Shown one piece after another: positions 1 to 7,949 of a stretch of DNA of 64,000 bases. How positions within the stretch are numbered: the first letter of the stretch is position 1; every line of letters starts with the position of its first letter. The translations under genes were made by a program, and so were the position numbers. A model generated the notes under the pieces. It was not told the DNA's origin, did not search any database, and saw nothing but the letters and a program-made list of their open reading frames with translations. Source of the stretch: Virgifigura deserti (GTDB lineage: Bacteria > Pseudomonadota > Alphaproteobacteria > Dongiales > Dongiaceae); assembly GCA_003576685.1 (NCBI GenBank), contig QOZR01000002.1:372001-436000 (forward strand), given 5' to 3'.

Positions 1-2
1 AG

Positions 3-1166
3 CGCGTACGGATTCGACCGAGCGGGCGCCGCAAGGACGGCTTGACCGCCGAATTGGTGGAGATCCTCGCGCCCTCACCGGCCCGCGAGGCGGCGCCCTG
101 TCCGCATTTCCTCCGCTGCGGCGGCTGCGCGGCCCAGCAACTGTCGGCCGCCGAGAACGCGGATTGGAAGCGGCGGAAGGTGCTCGTTGAGCTCGAGCGG
201 CGCGGCATCCGCGATGTGCCCCTGCGCGATGCGGTGACGGTCGAGCCGGCGAGCCGGCGCCGGGCGACGCTTGCCGCGCGCAAGCGCCGCGGCACCGTGA
301 CGCTCGGCTTCAATGCGCGGGAGAGCGCGGCCATCGAACCGATCTCCGATTGCCCGATCCTGGTGCCACGTCTCGTCGCCCTTCTGCCCGACCTGCGGGA
401 CTTGGCGGGCGCCCTGCTGCGCGAGGGGGAAACGGCCGACTTTGCGGTGGCGGCGCTGACCGGCGGCGTGGATCTCCTCCTGACGATCGGACGCGATCCG
501 GACCTGGAGGCACGCGAGCAGGTCGCCGCCTTCGCCGCCACCGCCGATGTCGCGCGCGTCTCGTGGCGTCGCACGACCACGGCCGATCCCGAGCCGATGA
601 TCCAGAAGGGAACGGTCGCGGCGCTGTTCGGCGGCGTGCCCGTGACGCCGCCGCCCGGGAGCTTTCTCCAGCCGAGCGAGGCGGGAGAACGCGCGCTGGT
701 CAATGACGTCCTCGCCGGATTGGGCGCGGCGCGCCGTGTCGCCGACCTCTTCTGTGGATGCGGGACCTTCTCGCTGCCGCTTGCCGCGCAGGGCGCAGGC
801 GTGGACGCCTTCGACGCGGATCCGCCGGCCCTCGCCGCGCTCGACCGTGCGGCGCGCTCCGCCAAGCTGACGGGCCGGCTATCCACCGTCCGGCGCAATC
901 TGTTTCGCGATCCCGTGCCCGCCGCCGCGCTGGCGGCCTATGACGGCCTCGTGTTCGATCCGCCGCGCGCCGGCGCGCAGGCTCAAGCCGGCGAGATCGC
1001 CGGGTCGCGGGTTCCCATCGTCGTCGCGGTCTCCTGCAATCCGGCGACGTTCGCCCGCGACGCGCGCCGGCTGCTGGACGGAGGCTATAGCGTCACGGAA
1101 CTGCGCATCGTCGACCAGTTCGTCTGGTCCCACCATGTCGAGCTGATCGCCTCGTTCCGGCGATGA
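3..1166 (+). CDS. Class I SAM-dependent RNA (uracil-5) methyltransferase, TrmA/RlmD family (5' partial)
   Basis: RNA m5U methyltransferase of the TrmA/RlmC/RlmD family, which methylates uracil C5 in rRNA or tRNA using SAM. The reading frame is open to the window edge, and the residues before the TTG at 42 (RPSGRRKDGL) still look like the family's N-terminal region, so the true start is outside the window. Visible marks are a [4Fe-4S] ligand cluster CPHFLRCGGC with a further cysteine in PISDCPIL, the SAM-binding loop LFCGCGTFSLPLA, the DPPRAG segment and the catalytic-cysteine motif VSCNPATFARD near the C terminus. The TGA stop lies inside a 15-bp tandem repeat. The family is clear; the exact target base is not. 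Confidence 0.9.
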   Translation, partial: RVRIRPSGRRKDGLTAELVEILAPSPAREAAPCPHFLRCGGCAAQQLSAAENADWKRRKVLVELERRGIRDVPLRDAVTVEPASRRRATLAARKRRGTVTLGFNARESAAIEPISDCPILVPRLVALLPDLRDLAGALLREGETADFAVAALTGGVDLLLTIGRDPDLEAREQVAAFAATADVARVSWRRTTTADPEPMIQKGTVAALFGGVPVTPPPGSFLQPSEAGERALVNDVLAGLGAARRVADLFCGCGTFSLPLAAQGAGVDAFDADPPALAALDRAARSAKLTGRLSTVRRNLFRDPVPAAALAAYDGLVFDPPRAGAQAQAGEIAGSRVPIVVAVSCNPATFARDARRLLDGGYSVTELRIVDQFVWSHHVELIASFRR

Positions 1167-1201
1167 TCAGGCCGGCGACGATCAGGCCGGCGACGATCAG
1201 G
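1165..1201. repeat. 15-bp tandem repeat, about 2.5 copies
   Basis: Unit GATCAGGCCGGCGAC at 1165-1179 and 1180-1194, followed by a partial third copy (GATCAGG) to 1201. It starts at the methyltransferase stop codon and overlaps the stop of the convergent ABM gene. Confidence 0.85.
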
Positions 1202-1577
1202 ATTGCTCGGCGGAGAGCTCGACGGCCCGTGACGGAGGATGCGCGGCCCGACTGTCGGCCGGGGCTTGCTTGCGGTCGGTCAGGCCATAATCGCGGATCA
1301 CATCCGCGACGCGCAGACGGTAATCACGGAAGACACCGGCGCGTCCTTTGGCCTGCGTCGCGCGATGGGACGGAAGAGCCCGCCATTGCGCCACCGCCGC
1401 CTCGTCGCGCCAGAACGACAGCGATAGCAGCTTTCCGGGCTCGCTGAGGCTTTGAAAGCGCTCGACCGAGATGAACCCGTCGATGGCCGAAAGGTCGGCG
1501 CGGATAGCCGCGGCGAGATCGAGGTAGTGTTCGGCCTGCCCCTCAGCGGGCCAAACTTCGAAGATCACGGCGATCAT
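1197..1577 (-). CDS. Antibiotic biosynthesis monooxygenase (ABM) domain protein
   Basis: A 126-residue cytoplasmic protein with an ABM/ferredoxin-like fold over roughly residues 1-100 ([14 protein letters not shown]..., [32 protein letters not shown]). The family includes quinol monooxygenases and haem-degrading enzymes, but many members act in unknown small-molecule oxidation or detoxification. The start overlaps the stop of the NIPSNAP gene by ATGA, so the two are translationally coupled. The last 25 or so residues are low-complexity and fall over the tandem repeat. Substrate cannot be assigned. Confidence 0.8.
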   Translation of the reverse strand: MIAVIFEVWPAEGQAEHYLDLAAAIRADLSAIDGFISVERFQSLSEPGKLLSLSFWRDEAAVAQWRALPSHRATQAKGRAGVFRDYRLRVADVIRDYGLTDRKQAPADSRAAHPPSRAVELSAEQS

Positions 1578-1903
1578 GGACGAACGAGCTCCGCGTGGGG
1601 TGTCGAGGCCAGCCGGAGGAAGAGCCGGTCCTCCCGGCGAATGAACTGCTCCTTCCTGGCGAATTCGTAGTTCGACCGGCCCAGCGGATCGTCGCTCAGG
1701 CGCGCCCGGTATCTCTCATAGGCGGCGAGGCTGTCGATGCTATAGACGCCGTAAGCAACGGTGCTCGACCCTTCATGCGGAGCGAAATAGCCGATCAGGT
1801 CCGCGCCGCAGCGGGGAATCGCCTGCCCCCAGTTGCGGGCATAATCTTCAAAGGCAGCGATCTTGAAAGGGTCGATTTCATAGCGGATGAAGCAGGTGAT
1901 CAT
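1574..1903 (-). CDS. NIPSNAP family protein
   Basis: About 109 residues with the NIPSNAP dimeric alpha/beta-barrel pattern ([25 protein letters not shown], then [26 protein letters not shown]). ATG at 1903 is preferred because it starts the first beta strand; a GTG at 1915 would add four residues but sits directly against the purine-rich AGAGG. It is the first gene of a two-gene operon with the ABM protein, which has the same type of fold, so the pair may act on related small molecules. Function is not known from sequence. Confidence 0.8.
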   Translation of the reverse strand: MITCFIRYEIDPFKIAAFEDYARNWGQAIPRCGADLIGYFAPHEGSSTVAYGVYSIDSLAAYERYRARLSDDPLGRSNYEFARKEQFIRREDRLFLRLASTPHAELVRP

Positions 1904-2172
1904 CGCGTCGTGCACCCTCTGTCTATGGAAAATATCCGCGCACTCTATCGAACTGTTGAGTGGCGATGATTCGGTTGCGACCGAACTATGAAAGAAAGGC
2001 TCGCCACCGTATCGGTTGCCGCGCTTCCCGGCAGCCCTCCCGCAGAATTGAGCCGGTCCGAGGGAGAGGCTTCCGGCGCGTTGGACCTACCCTGAACTCT
2101 GGTCCAAAGTCCCGCGAGAAGACCGGTCGCTCTTGCGGGCCGGTCATCGCATCGGTAATTTTGAGGGTCCCG
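1904..2172. other. Intergenic region between the NIPSNAP gene and cutA
   Basis: A 269-bp divergent spacer. It should hold promoters for both directions, but I see no convincing operator, hairpin or GSR motif in it. Confidence 0.4.
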
Positions 2173-2493
2173 ATGGAATTCTGCCTAATCTATGTGACCG
2201 CATCGGATGATGCCGAGGCCGAGAGGGTCGGTCGCGCCATTGTCGAGGAGAGGCTGGCCGCCTGTGCCAACATCCTTTCCGGCATGCGCTCGCTCTATTG
2301 GTGGGAGGGTGCGCTCGAAACCGGCGCCGAGACGATCCTGATCCTGAAGACCCGCCGGGATCTGGCGGAGCAGGTGGTCGAGCACGTCAAGGCGCTGCAT
2401 TCCTACGACTGCCCCTGCGCCATCGTCCTGCCGATCGCGAGCGGCAATCCGGCCTATCTCGACTGGATCGGCGCGGAGACAGACCGGCGGTAA
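2173..2493 (+). CDS. cutA: Divalent-cation tolerance protein CutA
   Basis: 106 residues with the whole CutA1 fold: LIYVTASDDAEAERVGRAIVEERLAACANIL, the WWEG turn and the C-terminal HSYDCPCAIVLPI...YLDWI. CutA1 is a trimeric ferredoxin-like protein linked to copper tolerance and signalling by analogy to PII; its biochemical role is unsettled. ATG at 2173 is chosen because homology begins there; the longer open frame upstream is not conserved-looking. It is followed by an intrinsic terminator. Confidence 0.93.
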   Translation: MEFCLIYVTASDDAEAERVGRAIVEERLAACANILSGMRSLYWWEGALETGAETILILKTRRDLAEQVVEHVKALHSYDCPCAIVLPIASGNPAYLDWIGAETDRR

Positions 2494-2520
2494 TTGCCCG
2501 GCAGTTCGCTCAGAGAGCCT

Positions 2521-2547
2521 AACAGACCCTATCCATGGTCTGTTTTA
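2521..2547 (+). terminator. Intrinsic terminator after cutA
   Basis: AACAGACC (2521-2528), 8-nt loop, GGTCTGTT (2537-2544), continuing into a short T run. The 8-bp stem is perfect and lies 28 bp after the cutA stop. It could also serve the convergent receiver gene. Confidence 0.75.
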
Positions 2548-2552
2548 GCACT

Positions 2553-2924
2553 CTAAGTTCGAAGCACCGAGTCCAGTGCCGCCGCGAGCGTCTCGATCGC
2601 GAAGGGCTTCTGAATCACCGGCCGTGAGGCCCACTCATCCGGAATGCCGTCGCGCCCATATCCTGTCGCGAAGATGAAGGGAATTCGCGCGGCGTCCAAC
2701 TGCGCTGCGATGGGGTACGCCAGTTCCCGCCCCAGATTGACGTCGAGCACGGCGACATCGGGCCGGCGGTCGCGCAATAGTGCCAGTGCTTCGCGCACGT
2801 CGCCGGCATGCCACACGACGGCGCAGCCAAGCTCCTGCAGCATATCCTCGATCAGGAAGGAAATGATGGTCTCGTCCTCGACGACGAGGATCTTGAGGCC
2901 GTCGGCCGACAGAGGCTCACTCAT
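2553..2924 (-). CDS. Single-domain response regulator of the FAT GUY type
   Basis: A 123-residue stand-alone receiver with no output domain. Acidic pair E16/D17, phospho-acceptor D61 (VAVLDVNLG), the FATGY motif at 85-89 and K106 (QKPF) are all present. FATGY defines the FAT GUY receivers, some of which (for example Sphingomonas SdrG) sit in the phosphorelay of the general stress response. It begins 14 nt after the stop of the HWE kinase on the same strand, so the two form a kinase/receiver operon. The operon has an EcfG-type promoter upstream, which supports a role as a GSR accessory or feedback branch; that role is inference. ATG at 2924 starts the receiver fold. Confidence 0.9.
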   Translation of the reverse strand: MSEPLSADGLKILVVEDETIISFLIEDMLQELGCAVVWHAGDVREALALLRDRRPDVAVLDVNLGRELAYPIAAQLDAARIPFIFATGYGRDGIPDEWASRPVIQKPFAIETLAAALDSVLRT

Positions 2925-2938
2925 GCGCCGTTGAAGGA

Positions 2939-4381
2939 TTATACCGGCATCTCCATGCAGCAGCGAACGCCAGCGGGGTCGAAGGAGATCTGTGCCGAGC
3001 CTTTCAGTTCCTTCGTGATGCCCCGCTCCAAGAGCCGGCTGCCGAAGCCGCGGCGTTGCGGCTGCTTGACGGCCGGACCGCCGGATTCCTGCCACTCGAT
3101 CCGCAAGCCGCAGCCCGCTTCGCCATCTATAACGACCCATGAGACGGTGAGAACGCCGCCCGACGCGGACAGTGAGCCGTATTTTGCGGCGTTGGTCGCG
3201 AGTTCATGGAGCACCATGGCGAGCGTCAGCGCGGGCTTCGGCTTCAGCTTGACGGGCTCGCCCTCCAGTCGGATCCGGCCTTCAGTTTCGTTCCGGCCGG
3301 CATCTCCCTGATATGGCGCAAAGATGTCGTGGAGGATCGCTTCGAGATCAGCCGACTCCCATCGTGCGCGCGTCAGGTGATCGTGCGTCCTGCTGAGGGC
3401 GAGCAGCCGTCGCTCGAAGGCCTCACGCACACCCTTGGGCACGTCGGCCCCGCGGATGGTTTGGCTGGCAAGCGACTGCACGGTGGCGAGCGTGTTCTTG
3501 ACCCGATGATTTAGCTCGTCCAGCAGCGCCTTCTGCCGCTCCTCCGCCCGCTTGCGATCGGTGATGTCGACCAGCATGTTCACCGCGCCGACGAGCATGC
3601 CCGTGGCGTCGCGCAGCGGCGTCGGGTAGGGGATGAAGGGAACGCGCGCGCCATCGGGCCGCTCGGCGATGGCCTCCTCGCCCCTGACGGATCGGTTCTC
3701 CTTCAGCGCCACCGCCATGGGACACTCGTCATGCGGCATCGGCCTGCCGTCCGGCGAATAGAGGCGCCAGGAGCCGCACCACTCGCTTTCTCCGAGCTCC
3801 GGTCGATGCCCCCAAAGCTCGGCAGCAGCCTCGTTGTAGAATGTGATCCGCCCAGCGGCATCGGTCGTGTAGATGGCCGCGGGCAGCGCCTCCAGCAGTC
3901 CGCGGAACCGCCGCTCGCTCTCACGCAGCTTCTCCTCCGCCCGCTTCACCTCGGTGATGTCATGGAAGCAATTGACAGCACCGAGCAGATGACCGTCCGC
4001 GTCATGAATCGGATCGATGTGGACCATCGCGGTCGCGCGGGAGCCGTCCGGGCGCTCGATCGTCACCTCCTTGCCGTCAACCGAAGTTCCAGTTTTCAGG
4101 ACATGTGCCATCGGCGTTTCCGCATGGGGCATCGGATGGCCGCTGAGGTGATACAACTTGTACGAACCGCAGAAACGTTCCTCGTCATCACCAACGCGCG
4201 GCGTGCGGCCCCACAAGGTGACGGCACGGCGATTGAACCAGCGTATTCTGCCATCTGCGTCGCAGGCATAGATCGCGATGGGCAGCAATTCGAGGAAGCG
4301 TGGCGGCGCATCGAGAACGCGAGACGCATCGTTGGCATATTCAGCAAGCGCGGGAGACAAAGAGGAAACCACCTGATTCAT
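2939..4381 (-). CDS. PAS-PAS HWE-family sensor histidine kinase
   Basis: 480 residues, no membrane segment, so a soluble sensor. PAS domains at about 24-145 and 155-275 are near-duplicates of each other (both carry CGS[YW]..LY and MPH.E.PMA), then an HWE kinase module with phospho-His H292 (DELNHRVKNTL), N-box HELATNAAKYG (H392, N397) and the diagnostic WQE at 430-432. ATG at 4381 is preceded by a strong GGAG. PAS domains of this kind often bind haem, flavin or other small ligands; nothing here identifies one. HWE kinases feed FAT GUY receivers and PhyR in alphaproteobacteria. It is transcribed with the receiver at 2553-2924 and preceded by a GGAAC-N17-CGTT promoter. Confidence 0.92.
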   Translation of the reverse strand: MNQVVSSLSPALAEYANDASRVLDAPPRFLELLPIAIYACDADGRIRWFNRRAVTLWGRTPRVGDDEERFCGSYKLYHLSGHPMPHAETPMAHVLKTGTSVDGKEVTIERPDGSRATAMVHIDPIHDADGHLLGAVNCFHDITEVKRAEEKLRESERRFRGLLEALPAAIYTTDAAGRITFYNEAAAELWGHRPELGESEWCGSWRLYSPDGRPMPHDECPMAVALKENRSVRGEEAIAERPDGARVPFIPYPTPLRDATGMLVGAVNMLVDITDRKRAEERQKALLDELNHRVKNTLATVQSLASQTIRGADVPKGVREAFERRLLALSRTHDHLTRARWESADLEAILHDIFAPYQGDAGRNETEGRIRLEGEPVKLKPKPALTLAMVLHELATNAAKYGSLSASGGVLTVSWVVIDGEAGCGLRIEWQESGGPAVKQPQRRGFGSRLLERGITKELKGSAQISFDPAGVRCCMEMPV

Positions 4382-4493
4382 GACTCTCCTCTTGGCACGC
4401 TCGCCGAGCGTACCGGATAGGAACCCGGTCGCAGCCCTGCACGCCAATACGCGCCTCGCCCCGACCCTCGCGACGGACGCACAGCATACCCCT

Positions 4494-4519
4494 AACGCAC
4501 TACCCATGCCAAACGTTCC
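4494..4519 (-). promoter_or_regulatory. Predicted EcfG (general stress sigma factor) promoter for the HWE kinase operon
   Basis: On the minus strand, GGAAC (complement of 4515-4519), a 17-bp spacer, then CGTT (complement of 4494-4497). This matches the GGAAC-N16/17-CGTT consensus of alphaproteobacterial EcfG sigma factors exactly. The implied transcription start is about 105 nt upstream of the kinase ATG at 4381, and the orientation is right. Confidence 0.75.
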
Positions 4520-4584
4520 GCTTGCCCTCGAATGTTTCACGATACATTCGGGCTGCCGGCGGGCTACCGGACGCAGATCAAACC

Positions 4585-4606
4585 CGGCCGATATCGATAT
4601 CGGCCG
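4585..4606. repeat. Perfect 22-bp palindrome, possible operator
   Basis: CGGCCGATATC followed immediately by its exact reverse complement. There is no spacer for a hairpin loop and no T run, so a dimeric DNA-binding protein is a better explanation than a terminator. It lies about 65 bp upstream of the -35 element of the HWE kinase promoter and 110 bp after the minE start-distal end. Confidence 0.6.
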
Positions 4607-4715
4607 CATGGATGCTGCAGATGGTCGGGCGCGAAGCGCCGACTACTGAACGGCTGTCTCGGAACCGGGCGGCCTCTCCCCGAGCGCGTCGCGCTCGACG
4701 AGCGACTTCCTCAAA

Positions 4716-5027
4716 TCATCGCGCGAAGGCGTGCCTCGCCGGCTGAGCGGCCTGGTTCCTCTTCGCCGCCTGTGCCGCCGGAAGCTCGATATTCACTTCG
4801 AGCGTCGACATCTCGGCGCCCCGCTCCAGCTTGACCCCGACCTTCTCACTGTCGATCTGGACGTATTTCTTGATGACCTCGAGGATCTCCTTCTGGAGAA
4901 GCGGGAGGTAATCGGGACCGGACGAGCGGTCGGAGCGCTCATGGGCAAGGAGGATCTGCAACCGCTCCTTGGCCATATCGGCGGAGTGCACCTGTCGCGG
5001 TCGGCGGAAAAAGCTGAACAGCGTCAT
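4716..5027 (-). CDS. minE: Cell division topological specificity factor MinE
   Basis: 103 residues. The N-terminal membrane/MinD-interacting segment (MTLFSFFRRPRQVHSADMAKERLQILL) and the following beta region (PLLQKEILEVIKKYVQID, STLEVNIELP) are intact. MinE stimulates the MinD ATPase and drives the pole-to-pole oscillation that keeps MinC away from midcell. ATG overlaps the minD stop by ATGA. The alanine/glutamine-rich tail is poorly conserved, as usual. Third gene of minCDE. Confidence 0.95.
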   Translation of the reverse strand: MTLFSFFRRPRQVHSADMAKERLQILLAHERSDRSSGPDYLPLLQKEILEVIKKYVQIDSEKVGVKLERGAEMSTLEVNIELPAAQAAKRNQAAQPARHAFAR

Positions 5028-5839
5028 GCCGGCCTCCCCAGGAGGCGCTGGAACAGGCCGCGCCGCTCGGGCGGGAGGACGCGCACCTCGATCTGCTCGC
5101 CCATCAGCCGGGAGACGGCATCGACATAGGCCTTGCCGGCATTGGAGTTCGCATCGAGCGTGACCGGCGTGCCGAGATTCGAGGCCTTTAGGACCGCCGG
5201 ACTCTCGGGAACGATGCCGAGGAGCGGAATGGAGAGGATTTCGAGGATGTCCTCGACCTTCATCATCTCGCCCTTCGCCACACGGGCGGGATCGTAACGC
5301 GTCAGCAGAAGGTGCGGCTTGACCGGCTCCTCCCCCTTCTCGGCGCGTCGGCTCTTGCTGCTCAACAGGCCGAGCACGCGGTCGCTGTCGCGCACCGACG
5401 ACACTTCGGGATTGGTGACGACCACCGCCTCGTCGGCAAAATACATCGCCATATGCGCACCGCGCTCGATGCCGGCCGGGCTGTCGCAAATGATGTAATC
5501 GTACTCGTCGCGCAGCTCCTTCAGCACCTTCTCGACGCCGTCGCGCGTCAGCGCATCCTTGTCGCGGGTCTGCGAGGTCGGCAGGATCGACAGATTGTCC
5601 AGCCGCCGGTCCTTGATCAGGGCCTGTTTGAGCTTCGCGTCACCTTGGATGACGTTGATGAAGTCGAACACCACCCGCCGCTCGCACCCCATGATCATAT
5701 CGAGGTTGCGCAGGCCGACATCGAAATCGATGATGACCGTCTTCTTGCCGCGCATCGCCAACCCGGCGCCGATGGCGGCCGTCGAGGTCGTCTTGCCGAC
5801 TCCCCCCTTGCCCGATGTCACAACGATGATTTTAGCCAA
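5024..5839 (-). CDS. minD: Septum site-determining ATPase MinD
   Basis: 271 residues, full length. Deviant Walker A GKGGVGKT at 10-17, the IIDFDVGLRNLDMIMG segment, DSPAGIERGA and a C-terminal amphipathic membrane-targeting helix (RGLFQRLLGRPA). MinD binds the inner membrane in its ATP form, recruits MinC to block FtsZ ring assembly, and is released by MinE. It starts 31 bp after the minC stop and overlaps minE by 4 nt. Confidence 0.98.
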   Translation of the reverse strand: MAKIIVVTSGKGGVGKTTSTAAIGAGLAMRGKKTVIIDFDVGLRNLDMIMGCERRVVFDFINVIQGDAKLKQALIKDRRLDNLSILPTSQTRDKDALTRDGVEKVLKELRDEYDYIICDSPAGIERGAHMAMYFADEAVVVTNPEVSSVRDSDRVLGLLSSKSRRAEKGEEPVKPHLLLTRYDPARVAKGEMMKVEDILEILSIPLLGIVPESPAVLKASNLGTPVTLDANSNAGKAYVDAVSRLMGEQIEVRVLPPERRGLFQRLLGRPA

Positions 5840-5870
5840 TGAAATGGTCTCCCCGCTTGATGGGTCAAAA

Positions 5871-6701
5871 CTACTTCAGGGGTTCGACGCAGAGCGCATC
5901 CTGATCGAGGAACGCCTGGACCCGCTGCTTCCAGGCCGCCGGCCCGATGTCGTCGCTGGTCTTATACAGGCCGGCGATCGCGATCAACTCCGCCTCAAGG
6001 CTTTGACAGAAGATTCGCGCGCTCGTGTCGCCGTTCACGCCGGCGAGCGCCCGACCGCGCATGCTGCCATAGATATGGACGTTGCCATGCGCGACAAGCT
6101 CTGCGCCGGAACCGACCGACGCGACGACCACGAGATCGCCGCGATCAGCGAAGATTCGCTGCCCAGAGCGCACGGGCTCAGTGATCAGCACCGTGCCGCC
6201 GGCCGCGATCTCCGCGGGTTCCGCCGCTTCGGTCGCCGCGGCGACGCGGTCGTTTCGGTCGATCGGCCGCTCCCTGGGCCGATCCTCCGCCTCCTCTCCC
6301 GACGACTCATCCCCCGACCGGGCCTTCGCCCCATCCGGCGGCAGGTCGCGTCCGCCCTGCAGCGTTATGAGGCCGGCGGTGAGTGCGCCCGCGTTCTGCT
6401 CGATCGTGCCGTTCTGGACGCCGATCACCGATAGCTTGCGCGCCCGCAATTCCCGGACGAGACCCGTGAAGTCCCCGGACCGGTTGAGGCCGACGGCCCT
6501 GTCGAGATCGATGACGAACGGCGCATTCGTGAAGAAATGCGGCGCCTGCGACAGCTTGGCGTCGAGCGTCTGGTAAAATTCCGCATCGGCAGCGCCGGTC
6601 ATCTGCAGGACGACGGCCGTGAACGACCGACCGCGGATCTGGAAGGGCATCACGGCGGACGCTGCCCGTCCGCTGCTGTTCTTCACTTCGACTTGTTGCA
6701 A
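5871..6701 (-). CDS. minC: Septum site-determining protein MinC
   Basis: 276 residues. The N-terminal FtsZ-interacting domain covers about 1-110 (FQIRGRSFTAVVLQ, APFVIDLDRAVG). A charged, proline-rich linker at about 130-170 leads to the C-terminal beta-helical domain that binds MinD (PVRSGQRIFADRGDLVVVASVGSGAELVAHGNVHIYGSMRGRALAG). MinC inhibits FtsZ polymerisation where MinD holds it at the membrane. First gene of the minus-strand minCDE operon. Confidence 0.96.
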   Translation of the reverse strand: MQQVEVKNSSGRAASAVMPFQIRGRSFTAVVLQMTGAADAEFYQTLDAKLSQAPHFFTNAPFVIDLDRAVGLNRSGDFTGLVRELRARKLSVIGVQNGTIEQNAGALTAGLITLQGGRDLPPDGAKARSGDESSGEEAEDRPRERPIDRNDRVAAATEAAEPAEIAAGGTVLITEPVRSGQRIFADRGDLVVVASVGSGAELVAHGNVHIYGSMRGRALAGVNGDTSARIFCQSLEAELIAIAGLYKTSDDIGPAAWKQRVQAFLDQDALCVEPLK

Positions 6702-6982
6702 GGCAGAATCTTTAAAGGCAATTGCGGGAAATTCAGGATATCTGGCTGGCGCTCTCCACAGAATCCCCCTGGGATTCGCGTCGACAGCTTCGACGGCCGC
6801 ATTCTACGCGTCGCTCTAGCCGACGACTGTGGCAATTCCGTGACCAGCGCAGCGCCGCATGATGCAGCGCCGCGTGGTCATGTCGCAACTGATTTCAGAC
6901 TCGACGACAGTCGATTTATTCAGGCTACGGCTTCGAAACGCGGGTCAGGTGATTCCGGCTGATCGCGATTTGCGGCAAGTCG
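6702..6982. other. Intergenic region upstream of minC
   Basis: A 281-bp spacer between minC and the convergently ending end of the EamA gene. It must contain the minCDE promoter, but no clear -35/-10 pair or operator stands out. Confidence 0.4.
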
Positions 6983-7846
6983 CTATGAGGCGAACCGCTT
7001 GGCCCCGGAAACGCAGAGCACGACAGCGGCGGTTACAGCCATCATGGACCAGCCGACGGCCTCGTGCAGCAGTGTCGCCGCGAGGGCCAGACCGAAGAAG
7101 GGTTGAAGCAACTGCAACTGCCCGACGGCAGCGATCCCACCTTGGGCGAGGCCACGATACCAGAACACAAATCCTATGAGCATGCTGAACAGGGAGACAT
7201 AGGCCAGCCCGATCCAGGCCGGTTGGCCGACCCCGGCCCATGATTGCGGCATGGTGTAGATGGTGAGCGGCACCATGACGGGCAGAGACAGGACAAGCGC
7301 CCAGGAAATCACCTGCCAGCCGCCGAGGTTGCGGGAGAGCTTCGCCCCTTCGGCATAGCCGAGTCCGCACACAATGATGGCTGCGAGCATCAACATGTCG
7401 CCGGCCGGAGAGGCGGCAGGGCCTTGCGCGAGCGCGAAGCCGGCAACCAGTGCACTGCCGAGGCCCGAGAACAGCCAGAAGGCCGCCCGGGGACGCTCGC
7501 CGCCGCGCACCACACCGAAGATCGCCGTCGCCAGCGGCAAGAGGCCAATGAACACGATGGAACGTGCCGAAGTCATATACTGGAGGGCAAACGCCGTCAG
7601 CAAAGGGAAGCCGACGACGACGCCAAGCGCCACGACGATCAGGGAGCGGATATTGCCACGTTTCGGCCTCTTCTCCCGAAAGGCGAGCAGAAGCGCGAGG
7701 GCCAGCACGGCTGCGATGGACGCACGGGCGACGGTCAGAAACACCGGATCGAAGTCAGCGACGGCAACCCGTGTCGCCGGCAGCGATCCGCTGAAGATCA
7801 GCACCCCCAGAAGCCCGTTGATCCAGCCGCTTGCCGTCTTGTCCAT
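6983..7846 (-). CDS. EamA/DMT superfamily transporter
   Basis: 287 residues, ten predicted membrane segments in two EamA repeats (GLLGVLIFSGSLPATRVAV... and LMLAAIIVCGLGYAEGAKLSRNLGG...LLQPFFGLALAATLLHEAVG). The family exports amino acids, nucleosides and metabolites. It is divergent from a MocR-type regulator with a 103-bp shared promoter region, the usual arrangement for a transporter controlled by such a regulator. ATG at 7846 begins the first helix; the frame upstream is not membrane-like. Substrate unknown; the PLP-sensing domain of the regulator hints at a vitamin B6 compound or amino acid. Confidence 0.88.
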   Translation of the reverse strand: MDKTASGWINGLLGVLIFSGSLPATRVAVADFDPVFLTVARASIAAVLALALLLAFREKRPKRGNIRSLIVVALGVVVGFPLLTAFALQYMTSARSIVFIGLLPLATAIFGVVRGGERPRAAFWLFSGLGSALVAGFALAQGPAASPAGDMLMLAAIIVCGLGYAEGAKLSRNLGGWQVISWALVLSLPVMVPLTIYTMPQSWAGVGQPAWIGLAYVSLFSMLIGFVFWYRGLAQGGIAAVGQLQLLQPFFGLALAATLLHEAVGWSMMAVTAAVVLCVSGAKRFAS

Positions 7847-7908
7847 CTGCACACTCCCGTTGCGAACGGTATCGGTTGCGGCGCGTGGCTTTTCCAGAGA
7901 CAATTCAT

Positions 7909-7947
7909 TACAGTTGAGATGAACTGTATTGCTCACCGGTACAGTAC
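7909..7947. promoter_or_regulatory. Probable MocR/PdxR operator
   Basis: TACAGTT (7909-7915), 6 bp, then its exact inverse AACTGTA (7922-7928), followed by GTACAGTAC at 7939-7947 directly before the regulator ATG at 7950. Repeated TACAGT-type half-sites between a MocR gene and its divergent target match the family's known binding mode. Confidence 0.65.
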
Positions 7948-7949
7948 GG

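Larger units (their letters stand above)
4382..4715. other. Intergenic region between minE and the HWE kinase gene
   Basis: A 334-bp spacer. It holds the EcfG-type promoter at 4494-4519 and a perfect 22-bp palindrome at 4585-4606. No further ORF is convincing. Confidence 0.6.
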
